Shown: piece after piece, positions 6,948-15,405 of the stretch
How the letters are laid out: the number at the start of each line of letters is the position of its first letter
How positions within the stretch are numbered: the first letter of the stretch is position 1
Assembly (NCBI GenBank): GCA_944386545.1
Contig: CALXBK010000008.1
Span: forward strand, 1 to 64,000
Length of the DNA: 64,000 nt
Direction: 5' to 3'
DNA from: an uncultured Ruminiclostridium sp.
GTDB lineage: Bacteria; Bacillota; Clostridia; Oscillospirales; Ruminococcaceae
The notes under the pieces: model-generated
The model's input: only the letters and a program-made list of their open reading frames with translations
The model's database searches: none
What the model was told of the DNA's origin: nothing
Program-made: the position numbers and the translations under genes

Positions 6948-9179
6948 TTGGAATACGAAAAAATGGATATATCCGTCGAGCTTAGCGGCTCGGTGGAGAG
7001 CATAATATACAAAAACGCCGAAAGCGGCTATATAGTGCTTAACCTTGACTGCGAGGAGGGACTTGTCCCGGTAGTCGGCACGCTCGGAGATATAAGCGAG
7101 GGCGAACGGCTGGAGCTTAAAGGGGGCTGGATAGCAAGCCCGAAATACGGCAGACAGTTCAAGGCGGTGATATGCGAGCGCTCCCGCCCCCAAACGGAGG
7201 AGGAGATAGCCGCATATCTCGGCTCGGGTATTATAAAGGGCGTAGGTCCGTCAATAGCAAGGAGAATTGTCGCCGCCTTCGGTACGGAGGCGCTTGACAT
7301 TCTTGACAACGACTGTATGCAGCTCACCGCAATAAAGGGAATATCGGCAGACAAGGCACTGTACATAGCAAATGAATACAAAAAAATCACCGGCGTGAAT
7401 GAGGTAATCAAGTTCCTCAAGGAATATGATATAAGCCCTGCTCATGCGGCGGGAGTATGGTCGCGGTACGAATATGACAGCGTGGCACAGATAAAGCAAA
7501 ATCCGTTTATTCTCTGCACATCGGGCATTGACATAGATTTTGCCCGTGCGGATAAAATGGCGGCGGCAATGGGCTTTGAAGCGGATAACGAAAACAGGGT
7601 AAAGGCGGGAATTATATATATTCTCAGAGAAAACGCCAATGCGGGGCACACCTGCCTGCCCAAAGAAAAGCTGAGAGAAACCGCATGCAGGTATCTCGGC
7701 ATAGAGCAAAAGCGCTTTGAACGCTGTCTTGGATACTGCATGGGCGAGGAGCTGACAGTGTGCTGTCAGATGGGCGAGCGTGAGTTTGTCTATCTGCCCG
7801 AATACTATGAAGCGGAAGCCTATATTTCAAAAAAGCTGGCGCTTATGCTAAAAACCTCGGCGGAATACGAAAAGGATTTTTCAAAGGAAATAAACGGCGT
7901 TGAGTTTTCGGAAAGCATTACATACGAGCAGCTCCAGCGCGACGCGATAAGCGCCTGCCTTACAGGAAGCATATTTATCCTGACGGGAGGCCCCGGTACG
8001 GGTAAAACCACAACCTTAAACGGAGTTATCAGAATACTGAAAGGCATGAAAAAGAGGATACTCCTTTGCGCTCCGACGGGCAGGGCGGCAAAGCGTATGT
8101 CAGACCTCACAGGGGAAAACGCAAGGACCATTCACCGATTGCTTGAGGTGGACTTTAACGACAGGGGCGAGCTTAAATTCAAGCGCAACGAAAAAAATCC
8201 CCTGCCCGCCGATGTTGTAATCGTGGATGAGATGTCAATGGTAGACACTCTGCTTATGAACAGCCTTATCAAGGCGATAAAGCCGTTCTGCAAGCTTATC
8301 ATGGTGGGCGACTTCAATCAGCTACCGTCTGTCGGGGCGGGAAATGTCCTCAAGGACCTTATTTCCTCTAAGCGTATACCGACAGTTGAGCTTAAAGAGA
8401 TTTTCAGACAGGCGGCAAAAAGCCTTATCGTCACAAACGCCCACAGGATAGTAAGGGGCGAATTTCCCGTACTGGATGACAGAAAAAACGATTTCTTCTT
8501 TATGAAGGGGGAAACCGAGGAGGAAATTGCACAGCTTGTAATACAGCTTGCAAAACAGCGTCTGCCTGCAACCTACGGCTATTCTCCGATTGACGATATA
8601 CAGGTGCTCTCTCCCACAAAGCAGGGTGCGGCAGGAACAAAGGAGCTTAACAAAAGGTTACAGGAGGCGCTCAATCCCCCTGCAAAGAATAAAGCGGAGC
8701 TGAAATTTTTTGATGTCGTTTTCAGAGTGGGCGACAAGGTAATGCAGATAAAGAACGATTACGATATAATCTGGACAAAAGCCAACGAAAAGGGAAGCGG
8801 CATATTTAACGGCGATATAGGCATAATCCGTGCGGTTGACAGATTTTCTTCAAATGTCACGATAGACTTTGAAGGCAGAGTTGCGATATACACCCTTGAA
8901 ATGCTAAGACGTCTTGAACACGCCTATGCGGTAACGGTGCACAAGAGCCAAGGCAGTGAATACGAGGCGGTAATTATCCCGGTTACGGGCTACACAAATA
9001 ATCTTTTGTACCGCAATCTGCTCTACACGGGCGTTACGAGAGCCAAAAAGCTGCTTATCCTGATAGGCACGCAAGAGCTTGTAAAGACGATGGTTGACAA
9101 TAACCGAAAGATGATAAGGTATTCTCTTTTAAAGCAGATGTTAGAGCTTGAAATGAGGAAAACCGATATTGAAGAATAA
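6948..9179 (+). CDS. recD2: RecD2-type ATP-dependent 5'-3' DNA helicase
   Basis: 743 residues, usual for RecD2. The N-terminal OB-like part (VESIIYKNAESGYIVL) is followed by helix-hairpin-helix repeats (GIIKGVGPSIARRIV, AIKGISADKALYI), the Walker A loop GGPGTGKTT, Walker B IVDEMSMVD, the GDFNQLPSVGAG motif and the C-terminal VHKSQGSEYEAVIIP and TGVTRAKK motifs. RecD2 proteins act in genome maintenance without RecBC. The start is a TTG at 6948, supported by AAGGAG at 6934-6939 with 8-nt spacing. It converges with the yicC operon through a shared terminator. Confidence 0.93.
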   Translation: MEYEKMDISVELSGSVESIIYKNAESGYIVLNLDCEEGLVPVVGTLGDISEGERLELKGGWIASPKYGRQFKAVICERSRPQTEEEIAAYLGSGIIKGVGPSIARRIVAAFGTEALDILDNDCMQLTAIKGISADKALYIANEYKKITGVNEVIKFLKEYDISPAHAAGVWSRYEYDSVAQIKQNPFILCTSGIDIDFARADKMAAAMGFEADNENRVKAGIIYILRENANAGHTCLPKEKLRETACRYLGIEQKRFERCLGYCMGEELTVCCQMGEREFVYLPEYYEAEAYISKKLALMLKTSAEYEKDFSKEINGVEFSESITYEQLQRDAISACLTGSIFILTGGPGTGKTTTLNGVIRILKGMKKRILLCAPTGRAAKRMSDLTGENARTIHRLLEVDFNDRGELKFKRNEKNPLPADVVIVDEMSMVDTLLMNSLIKAIKPFCKLIMVGDFNQLPSVGAGNVLKDLISSKRIPTVELKEIFRQAAKSLIVTNAHRIVRGEFPVLDDRKNDFFFMKGETEEEIAQLVIQLAKQRLPATYGYSPIDDIQVLSPTKQGAAGTKELNKRLQEALNPPAKNKAELKFFDVVFRVGDKVMQIKNDYDIIWTKANEKGSGIFNGDIGIIRAVDRFSSNVTIDFEGRVAIYTLEMLRRLEHAYAVTVHKSQGSEYEAVIIPVTGYTNNLLYRNLLYTGVTRAKKLLILIGTQELVKTMVDNNRKMIRYSLLKQMLELEMRKTDIEE

Positions 9180-9183
9180 AAAA

Positions 9184-9212
9184 GCTGCTGCAAGCGTAGT
9201 GCTTGCAGCAGC
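9184..9212 (-). terminator. Intrinsic terminator of the yicC-side operon, probably bidirectional
   Basis: Perfect 12-bp stem GCTGCTGCAAGC / GCTTGCAGCAGC with a 5-nt loop. On the minus strand it is followed by TTTTTTATT, a strong terminator for transcripts from yicC; on the plus strand it follows recD2 by 5 bp with a poorer T-run. Confidence 0.8.
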
Positions 9213-9223
9213 CTTTGCTTATA

Positions 9224-9248
9224 ATGACGGGGCAAGCCCCATATTGAA
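9224..9248 (+). repeat. Short dispersed repeat, GGGGCAAGCCCC core, copy 3
   Basis: ATGAC + GGGGCAAGCCCC + ATATTGAA, one base different from the 3' ends of the full-length repeats. It sits 11 bp after a strong hairpin, between convergent recD2 and yicC. Confidence 0.7.
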
Positions 9249-9306
9249 ACAGGTGCAGAGCGGCGCACAGCGGGAAAAGCTCCGTAAAAAATATCCCTGC
9301 TTGTGC

Positions 9307-10185
9307 TTATTCTATATTCTGTATCTGCTCTCTGATTTTTTCAATCTCGCTTTTCATATCCACAACAAGTCTTGTTATGCGTATATCGGAGGCCTTTGAG
9401 CCTATTGTGTTTGTTTCGCGATTTATTTCCTGAACGAGGAAGTCCAGCTTTCTGCCTATCTCGTTTTCGCTGTCGAGCATTTGTCTTAACTGCTCTATGT
9501 GGGAGCGCAGTCTTACCGTTTCCTCATCAACGGCGGTCTTTTCGGCAAAGATTGCCGCCTCTGTCAGTATGCGCTGTTCGTCAATGTTGGTGCTTACGAG
9601 GATTTCGGCAAGTCTGTCCTCTAATTTCTTGCGGTATGCGGCAACGCTTTCGGGAGAGCAAACCTCGATTTTTCCCACCATTTCTTCAATAACAGCCGCC
9701 TTTTGCAATACGTCTGCTTTGAGCGCTTCGCCCTCGGTGCGGCGCATTGCAATAAATTTATCCAGCGCCTTTTTTACTACCGAAGAAATATCCTCCCATA
9801 GCTGCTGTTCGTCCGCTTCTTCCTTTATAACCGTAAAGGCGTCGGGTATGCGAAGCAAATCCGAAACGCAAAGACTATCGTCAAGGAGCATGGTTTCTCC
9901 CGCGTGCCGCATGGCGTTTATGTACCGGGATACCGTCTGCTCGTTTATTCTAACCGTTGTATCCTGAACATCAATATTGTATACCGAGAGCGAAAGCTCT
10001 ACCTTGCCTCTTGTAATCTGCTCCTTAAGCAGGGTTTTGAGCTTTGGCTCAAGGTAAGAATAGTTTCTCGGAAGCTTTGCGCTGAGTTCAAAGAATTTGT
10101 GGTTTACGCTTTTAATCTCCGCTAAGATTTCTCTGCCGTTTACTATTTCATGCTCTCTGCCAAAGCCTGTCATGCTCTTAATCAT
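9307..10185 (-). CDS. yicC: YicC-family endoribonuclease
   Basis: 292 residues, normal for YicC/YloC. It opens with the invariant IKSMTGFGRE, continues with EIKSVNHKFFELSAKLPRNYSYLEPKLKTLLKEQITRGKVELSL, and ends with the family's conserved KLDFLVQEINRETNTIGSKASD and VDMKSEIEKIREQIQNIE. YicC proteins are RNases implicated in small-RNA and mRNA turnover. In many Firmicutes the gene starts a cluster with gmk and rpoZ; here a PLP enzyme precedes it by 23 bp instead. Confident family call. Confidence 0.92.
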   Translation of the reverse strand: MIKSMTGFGREHEIVNGREILAEIKSVNHKFFELSAKLPRNYSYLEPKLKTLLKEQITRGKVELSLSVYNIDVQDTTVRINEQTVSRYINAMRHAGETMLLDDSLCVSDLLRIPDAFTVIKEEADEQQLWEDISSVVKKALDKFIAMRRTEGEALKADVLQKAAVIEEMVGKIEVCSPESVAAYRKKLEDRLAEILVSTNIDEQRILTEAAIFAEKTAVDEETVRLRSHIEQLRQMLDSENEIGRKLDFLVQEINRETNTIGSKASDIRITRLVVDMKSEIEKIREQIQNIE

Positions 10186-10208
10186 ATCTTCTTATTCCTT
10201 TTCCGAAA

Positions 10209-11465
10209 TTATAGCTTTAAATTGCCCGAATCAAGCATTGACTGTGCGGCAAGAAGTATTCCTGCCTTGCCCGAAGGATAGGTTATTCCGCCTTGAAGCC
10301 ATACGGCATACGGCTCTCTCAGCGGTGCGTCCGCAGAAAGCTCAACGCTCGCTCCCATGGTAAACGCGCCTGCCGCCATTATTACCTTGCTGTCATAGCC
10401 CGGCATATCCCACGGCTCGGGTGCGGCAAAGCTGTCAACGGGCGAGCCGCCCTGTATTCCCTTGCAGAAGGCGCAGAGCGCTTCGGGTGTGCCTAATTTC
10501 AGCGCGGCGATTATGTCGGTGCGCTCGTCGTTTGCGTCGGGGAATACTTCATAGCCGAGCAGCTTGAAGAATGCACAGGCAAATACCGAGGTTTTGAGTG
10601 CGCTTTCTACAATCTGCGGAGCGAGGAAAAAGCCGAGGAACATATTTCTGTTCTCGTCAAGCGAACAGCCGACCTCTTTTCCCGTTCCGACCGTTGTCAG
10701 CCGATATGCCGAAAGCTCGACAAGATCCCGTCTGCCCGCAATGTAGCCGCCCGTTCTTGCGACTGCGCCGCCGGGGTTTTTTATAAGACTGCCTACAATC
10801 AGGTCTGCGCCGACCTCGGTAGGCTCTTTTTTCTCTGCAAATTCTCCGTAGCAGTTGTCCACCATGACAACGGCGGCCTGATTTACGGATTTTACAGCCT
10901 TGATTATTTCCTCTATTTTCGCTATGGTCAGCGACGGGCGGAGCGAATAGCCTCTTGAACGCTGAATGTAGGCTATCTTACATTCGGTTGCCGCCTTTTT
11001 TATTCCCTCAATGTCGGGAGCTCCGTCCGGCAGAAGCTCGACACAGCGGTATTTTACGCCAAATTCCTTGAGCGAGCCGCCGCTGTCGCCGCTTATTACC
11101 TCGGTAAGCGTGTCATACGGCGCGCCGGTAACGCAAAGAAGCGTATCTCCCGGGCGAAGTATACCGAAAAGCGCCGTGGATAAAGCGTGAGTGCCGTTTA
11201 CAAAGCTGTGGCGCACGAGTGCGTCCTCACAGCCGAATACCTCTGCGTAAACCGCGTCCAGCTTATCTCTGCCGTCGTCGTTGTAGCCGTAGCCCGTCGT
11301 GCCTTTAAGGTGCATTTCGGCAATTCTGTTGTTGATGAATGCCGACAGCACCTTTTGTCCGTTGTACTCTGCGGTTTCGCTGATTTTTCTGAAATTGTCG
11401 CTTGCAAGCTGTTCCGCTTTGGCTGCCGCTTCAAGCAGTCTTTTGTCAATGTTGAAATGCTCCAT
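10209..11465 (-). CDS. PLP-dependent Met-gamma-lyase / aluminium-resistance family protein
   Basis: 418 residues, fold type I PLP enzyme of the family often annotated 'aluminium resistance' or methionine gamma-lyase. N-terminal FNIDKRLLEAAAKAE, the GTTGYGYNDDGRDKLDAVYAEVFG block, SFVNGTHALSTALFG for phosphate binding, the VDNCYGEF Asp/Cys region and the PLP lysine in VGSLIKNPGG, followed by the signature GGYIAGRRDLVELSAYRLT. It would cleave a sulphur amino acid, but the natural substrate is not settled for this family. It lies in a minus-strand run GNAT-this-yicC with 12-23-bp gaps. Confidence 0.85.
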   Translation of the reverse strand: MEHFNIDKRLLEAAAKAEQLASDNFRKISETAEYNGQKVLSAFINNRIAEMHLKGTTGYGYNDDGRDKLDAVYAEVFGCEDALVRHSFVNGTHALSTALFGILRPGDTLLCVTGAPYDTLTEVISGDSGGSLKEFGVKYRCVELLPDGAPDIEGIKKAATECKIAYIQRSRGYSLRPSLTIAKIEEIIKAVKSVNQAAVVMVDNCYGEFAEKKEPTEVGADLIVGSLIKNPGGAVARTGGYIAGRRDLVELSAYRLTTVGTGKEVGCSLDENRNMFLGFFLAPQIVESALKTSVFACAFFKLLGYEVFPDANDERTDIIAALKLGTPEALCAFCKGIQGGSPVDSFAAPEPWDMPGYDSKVIMAAGAFTMGASVELSADAPLREPYAVWLQGGITYPSGKAGILLAAQSMLDSGNLKL

Positions 11466-11477
11466 TGCTGTTGTCCT

Positions 11478-12215
11478 TTATGTAAATTCAAAATATTTTT
11501 CATCTGATTTTTCAAAGCCGCAGCTTTGGTAAAAGCCCAGCACCCTATCCCTGCACAAAAGCATAGCATACTCGCTTTCAAGCCTTTGCGCCGTACCGCA
11601 CAGCAGCCTTTTGCCCAGCCCCATAGAGCGAAGCTCCTCTTTTACTGCAATGTGGGAGAGGAATGCCGCCTGCCGCTTTTGGTAAACGGCGGTAGCGGTA
11701 GCGGCAAAAGCTCCGTCTGTCGGCAGTAAAAACAGTCTGCTCACGCCGTGACGTACCCTGTGGCATAAATCGGTATACCACAGCGCAAAGCTGTCCTCAG
11801 TAAAGCCAAAGCCGCTTTTAAGTATCTCAAAGGCGGCCCTGTAATCCGCCTCGTCACAGATGGGAATATCGGGAGTTCTGATATGCTCTGTTTTTGCGAT
11901 GCATAAATTGAGCAGTTTCGGCGTATATCCCATATCTGAAAGCCTTGTTACAAGCTCGTCGTCCGCACCGCTTATATAAAGGGGAGGATTTTGGTACATA
12001 CTCAAAAACAGGCAAAGCTCGTGCGTATCCGCATTATCCTTGCAGTCTGCATATATCTCGCCGCCGCACCTCATCATGGTTATGCCGTCCGACATAAAGA
12101 AGGAGCAGAAGGGAAGCTTTGCTCCATAGGCTTCATAATATGTCGAAATTCTTCCCTGAATTGGATTAAGCGGGGAGAGTGCGCCCCCGTCAAGGCTGTA
12201 AATCTGTTTTATCAT
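11478..12215 (-). CDS. GNAT-family N-acetyltransferase
   Basis: 245 residues. The C-terminal GNAT core is clear: FLSHIAVKEELRSMGLGKRLLCGTAQRL with the R-x-x-G-x-G/K motif, and VLGFYQSCGFEKSDEKYFEF. The N-terminal about 120 residues form a second, degenerate domain typical of Firmicute two-domain GNATs. Substrate is unknown. It is 2 bp from the M42 peptidase stop and 12 bp from the PLP enzyme, so cotranscription is likely. Confidence 0.8.
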   Translation of the reverse strand: MIKQIYSLDGGALSPLNPIQGRISTYYEAYGAKLPFCSFFMSDGITMMRCGGEIYADCKDNADTHELCLFLSMYQNPPLYISGADDELVTRLSDMGYTPKLLNLCIAKTEHIRTPDIPICDEADYRAAFEILKSGFGFTEDSFALWYTDLCHRVRHGVSRLFLLPTDGAFAATATAVYQKRQAAFLSHIAVKEELRSMGLGKRLLCGTAQRLESEYAMLLCRDRVLGFYQSCGFEKSDEKYFEFT

Positions 12216-12217
12216 GC

Positions 12218-13246
12218 TTACAGCTCGCAGAGGGTAACGTACATTTCATAGGCGAGCCTTTCGGTTGCCTCAATATCGCTTTTTGACGCCGCACAGCAGG
12301 GCGAGTGGAGATACCTGCACGGTACGGAGAGTGCAAGCGTTTTAATACCGCCGACAGCCGTGTGTATTGCGCCGCTGTCGTTGCCGCCTGCTACCATTGT
12401 CTTTGTCTGGCAGGGAATACCCTTTTGCTCAGCTTTGCTGAATGCTAATCTGTAAAGCTCCTTTGGGTAGATGGTTGCTCTGTCCATATAGCTTATGACA
12501 CAGCCCCTGTTTAATTCGCATACGCGCTTTTCGCCCTCGTTGCCCGCAAAGTCGCAGGCGGTTGTGGTTTCAAGCACGAGCGCATAGTCGGGGTTTACGG
12601 TATATGCCGCAGTTTTTGCGCCGCGTGTGCCGATTTCCTCCTGCACGGTAAATACGCAGGTAACGTCATAGGGGAGCTCCTTTGCGAGAAGCCTTAACAT
12701 AATGGCACAGCCTGCTCTGTCGTCAAGCGCCTTTGCGGAAATAATGCCGTTTCCAAGCTCGGCGTAATTCGGCTCAAAATATGCGCAGTCGCCGACAGCT
12801 ACATGCTTTTCTGCCTGCTCCTTGTTTTTCGCACCTATATCCATATTCATATCGGAGAATTTTTGCAGCTTTGCTTTTTCATCGTCGGTTTGCTGATGGA
12901 CAGCCTTGCCGCCCACAATACCGACGGTGCCGTTTTTGAAAACGAGCCTTCTGCCCGGGACAACCTCGGGGCTGATACCGCCCACGGGAGCGATTTTAAG
13001 CGTGCCGTCTGCGTTTATATAGGTTACGATAAAGCCTACCTCGTCCTGGTGCGCCGCGAGCATAACCTTGTTTTTGGGAGCTTTTTCACCCTTTTTTGTA
13101 ACTATGAGATTTCCTAAAGCGTCGGTTTTATATTCACAGCCGTCGGGGAGCAATTCTATGATACGCGGGGTTACCTGCTCCGCTTCATCTCCGCTTGTGC
13201 CGTGAAGCATACACAGCTCACGGGTTAATTCCGTTAATTCAGTCAT
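12218..13246 (-). CDS. M42-family dinuclear metallo-aminopeptidase (copy 1)
   Basis: 342 residues. M42 enzymes are large tetrahedral cytoplasmic aminopeptidases (TET/FrvX type) that trim peptides. Metal ligands are visible: AAHQDEVGF, LDDRAG, QEEIGTRGA, the Glu/Asp region LVLETTTACD and the last His in RYLHSPCC. The start is the ATG at 13246, behind GGAGCAG; a longer frame to 13300 lies inside the upstream gene. It overlaps the second M42 gene by 8 bp (translational coupling). Peptide catabolism is the likely role. Confidence 0.88.
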   Translation of the reverse strand: MTELTELTRELCMLHGTSGDEAEQVTPRIIELLPDGCEYKTDALGNLIVTKKGEKAPKNKVMLAAHQDEVGFIVTYINADGTLKIAPVGGISPEVVPGRRLVFKNGTVGIVGGKAVHQQTDDEKAKLQKFSDMNMDIGAKNKEQAEKHVAVGDCAYFEPNYAELGNGIISAKALDDRAGCAIMLRLLAKELPYDVTCVFTVQEEIGTRGAKTAAYTVNPDYALVLETTTACDFAGNEGEKRVCELNRGCVISYMDRATIYPKELYRLAFSKAEQKGIPCQTKTMVAGGNDSGAIHTAVGGIKTLALSVPCRYLHSPCCAASKSDIEATERLAYEMYVTLCEL

Positions 13247-14264
13247 TACTGCTGCTCCTTTCCGAAGCGTAAGCCGCAATAAGCCTTGCAACGGCTTCAA
13301 TGTCGCATATATCTACAATCTCGGCGGGAGTGTGCATGAATTTCAGCGGTATCGAAAGCGTACACGCTTTTGCGCCCTGCCTGCACACGCTTATCGAGTC
13401 GGCGTTAGTGCCGGTTTCTCCGTTCATCACTTCAAGCTGATAGGGGATTTTCTCCGCCTTTGCAAGCGAGATAAGCTCGTTTGACATTTCTCTTGAAAGA
13501 GAGGGGGCAATGCCTATCATAACGCCCTCGCCCATAACTGCGCATTTTGCCGGATTGCTGTCGGGTGTTTTAGCAAAGCTGACGTCCATTTCAAGCAGGA
13601 AGTCGGGATTAAGGTTATAGCCTGCTATCCTTGCGCCGCGCTCGCCGACCTCCTCCTGCGAGGTAAAGGAAACATCAAGGTTAAAGCGAAGCTCTTTTCC
13701 TTTTAAAAGCTCAAGGGCATAAAGAACGGACGCAACGCCGCTTCTGTCGTCAAGCGCGCCGCCGCAGAACCTCGTATCAATCATACTGCCCGGCTCACAG
13801 TCAAAGGTAATTGTATCGCCGGGCGAAACGAGCTTTTTTAATTCATCAGCGGAATAACCCGTATCTATTACAATATTGTCCGCCTTCATAGCTTCATCCG
13901 AGCTTTTAATGTGGGGAGGAAGCACCGAAACCACACCCCTGACAGGCTTTACGCCGTGAACGGTCACGGTCTGCGCCGCAAGCGTCTTTATATCGGGACC
14001 GCCGACCTTGCCCACCTTGATAAAGCCGTCGGAGGTAATATGGGAAATTATCAGTCCTATTCTGTCAATGTGGGCGTCAAGCAGAAGCGTCGGCTTGCTT
14101 TCATCATGCGGAGCAATGTGTGCAATGACGCTGTTGAAGCCGTCAATAAAACAGTCATCTGTGTAGCTTTTAAGCATTGAAAGCGCCGCTTCACACGCAC
14201 TGCGCTCGTTGCCCGATACGCCGTCCGATTTGCACAGCGTATAAAGTATCTCTTTTAAATTCAT
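13239..14264 (-). CDS. M42-family dinuclear metallo-aminopeptidase (copy 2)
   Basis: 341 residues, paralogous to the gene downstream. Ligand motifs: DAHIDRIGL (His and Asp kept; the usual Glu after Asp is Arg), LDDRSG, SQEEVGERGA, LEMDVSFA and FMHTPAEIVD. The Glu-to-Arg change is outside the direct metal ligands as I understand the family, so activity may be kept. It is first in a tightly packed run of five minus-strand genes down to yicC. Tandem M42 genes may form hetero-oligomers or split specificity. Confidence 0.88.
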   Translation of the reverse strand: MNLKEILYTLCKSDGVSGNERSACEAALSMLKSYTDDCFIDGFNSVIAHIAPHDESKPTLLLDAHIDRIGLIISHITSDGFIKVGKVGGPDIKTLAAQTVTVHGVKPVRGVVSVLPPHIKSSDEAMKADNIVIDTGYSADELKKLVSPGDTITFDCEPGSMIDTRFCGGALDDRSGVASVLYALELLKGKELRFNLDVSFTSQEEVGERGARIAGYNLNPDFLLEMDVSFAKTPDSNPAKCAVMGEGVMIGIAPSLSREMSNELISLAKAEKIPYQLEVMNGETGTNADSISVCRQGAKACTLSIPLKFMHTPAEIVDICDIEAVARLIAAYASERSSSND

Positions 14265-14286
14265 TGTTTTCTTTCCTTGTCACACG

Positions 14287-14353
14287 GCTTTGCGGCGAAT
14301 TTTCATTCGCCGCAAAGCAAAAATTATGATGACGGGGCAAGCCCCTTATTGAA
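14287..14353 (+). repeat. 13-bp hairpin plus short dispersed repeat, copy 4
   Basis: GCTTTGCGGCGAA / TTCGCCGCAAAGC (14287-14299 and 14306-14318) is a perfect stem without a T-run on either side, so it is not a classic terminator. It is followed at 14329-14353 by ATGAC + GGGGCAAGCCCC + TTATTGAA, identical to the 3' end of the full-length repeats. It fills the gap between the LysR stop and the M42 operon. Confidence 0.7.
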
Positions 14354-14356
14354 GCT

Positions 14357-15304
14357 TTAATAAAGCCCGTCCATTTTGATTTTTTCCTTTACTCTTTCAA
14401 GCTCCGCAATAAACAGCTCGTCAAGCCTGCTTAAGCGGTAGTTCCTGGGGTAAATCAGCACGTCCTTGTTGATTTTGTAGGGTACGTTGGTTTTGAGCTG
14501 TACAAGTCCTATTCTGTCAAGGGCGCTTCTCGGCATGGGAGATACCCACATATAGGTGTTGTCAAGCGCACCGAGCAGGTCAAACTGACTGCCTCGTTCA
14601 TAGACATATATGCGCTTTTTCTTATGCTCGGGAGCGCCTGCCTTTGAAGCCTTTGCAAAGGAAAGAGAGGGTACGGAAATATCTCCGTGCACTATCTCTA
14701 TAAATTCTTCAAGATCGCCGTAGCTGATAACGCCGTCCCTTGCTTTTTTTGCAATCGGACCGTCGGCTTTGGTAATAAGCCTGTATTCAAATTCCCACAG
14801 CGGGCGGTATTTCAGATTTTTTCCGTCAAGCATGGCAAAATACTGCTTTTCGTGAATATTCTGATACCTGATTATTCCCAGCTTGAAATCAAAGTTGATA
14901 ATGTTGTTGACAGCGTCCATGGAGTTAGTTTCTTTAAAATTGATGGAAATATCCTTGTCGTTGTCAAGCAGGCTGACAAAATTGGTAAAAGCCTTTGTGA
15001 TATAGCTTGCTCTCGGTGCGGAAATGCTGAAGCGTATCTCGTTTTCCGCCTTTGGCTTGTAAAGCGATACCATTTCGTCAAACTGGTCAAGCACCGCTTT
15101 TGCATAGCCTAAAAACTCGCCGCCCTTTTCGGTAGGCACAACCCCTTTTGTAGTTCTTCTGAAAATCGTAATGCCAATCTCCGCTTCAAGCTCTTTTATC
15201 GCCTTGCTGAGGTTGGGCTGTCCCATAAACAAATTGTTTGCCGCCTTTGTTATAGAGCCCGTCTTTTCGATTTCCACCGCATATTTGAGATGCAGTAAGT
15301 TCAT
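14357..15304 (-). CDS. LysR-family transcriptional regulator
   Basis: 315 residues. The winged helix-turn-helix is at the N-terminus: MNLLHLKYAVEIEKTGSITKAANNLFMGQPNLSKAIKELEAEIGITIFRR, a standard LTTR signature, followed by a LysR effector-binding domain. The start is the ATG at 15304 with GGAAAGGATCGG upstream; a longer frame to 15373 overlaps a hairpin and is rejected. It lies 102 bp downstream of the hydrogenase gene, same strand, behind a hairpin at 15361-15391. It may control the hydrogenase module or be independent; no effector can be inferred. Confidence 0.85.
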   Translation of the reverse strand: MNLLHLKYAVEIEKTGSITKAANNLFMGQPNLSKAIKELEAEIGITIFRRTTKGVVPTEKGGEFLGYAKAVLDQFDEMVSLYKPKAENEIRFSISAPRASYITKAFTNFVSLLDNDKDISINFKETNSMDAVNNIINFDFKLGIIRYQNIHEKQYFAMLDGKNLKYRPLWEFEYRLITKADGPIAKKARDGVISYGDLEEFIEIVHGDISVPSLSFAKASKAGAPEHKKKRIYVYERGSQFDLLGALDNTYMWVSPMPRSALDRIGLVQLKTNVPYKINKDVLIYPRNYRLSRLDELFIAELERVKEKIKMDGLY

Positions 15305-15360
15305 TTCGTTCCGATCCTTTCCGTCGTGAGGAACGTCCTCTGAAAAATAAGCCGTTTCAC

Positions 15361-15391
15361 TGCCTGCTGTCATCCCCCATGTCAGCAGGCA
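15361..15391 (-). terminator. Hairpin between hydrogenase and LysR genes
   Basis: TGCCTGCTG / CAGCAGGCA with an inner CAT/ATG, 9-12 bp with one mismatch. No T-run follows directly on the minus strand, so it may be a partial terminator or processing site rather than a full stop. Confidence 0.45.
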
Positions 15392-15405
15392 TACGGCAGC
15401 TTGCC

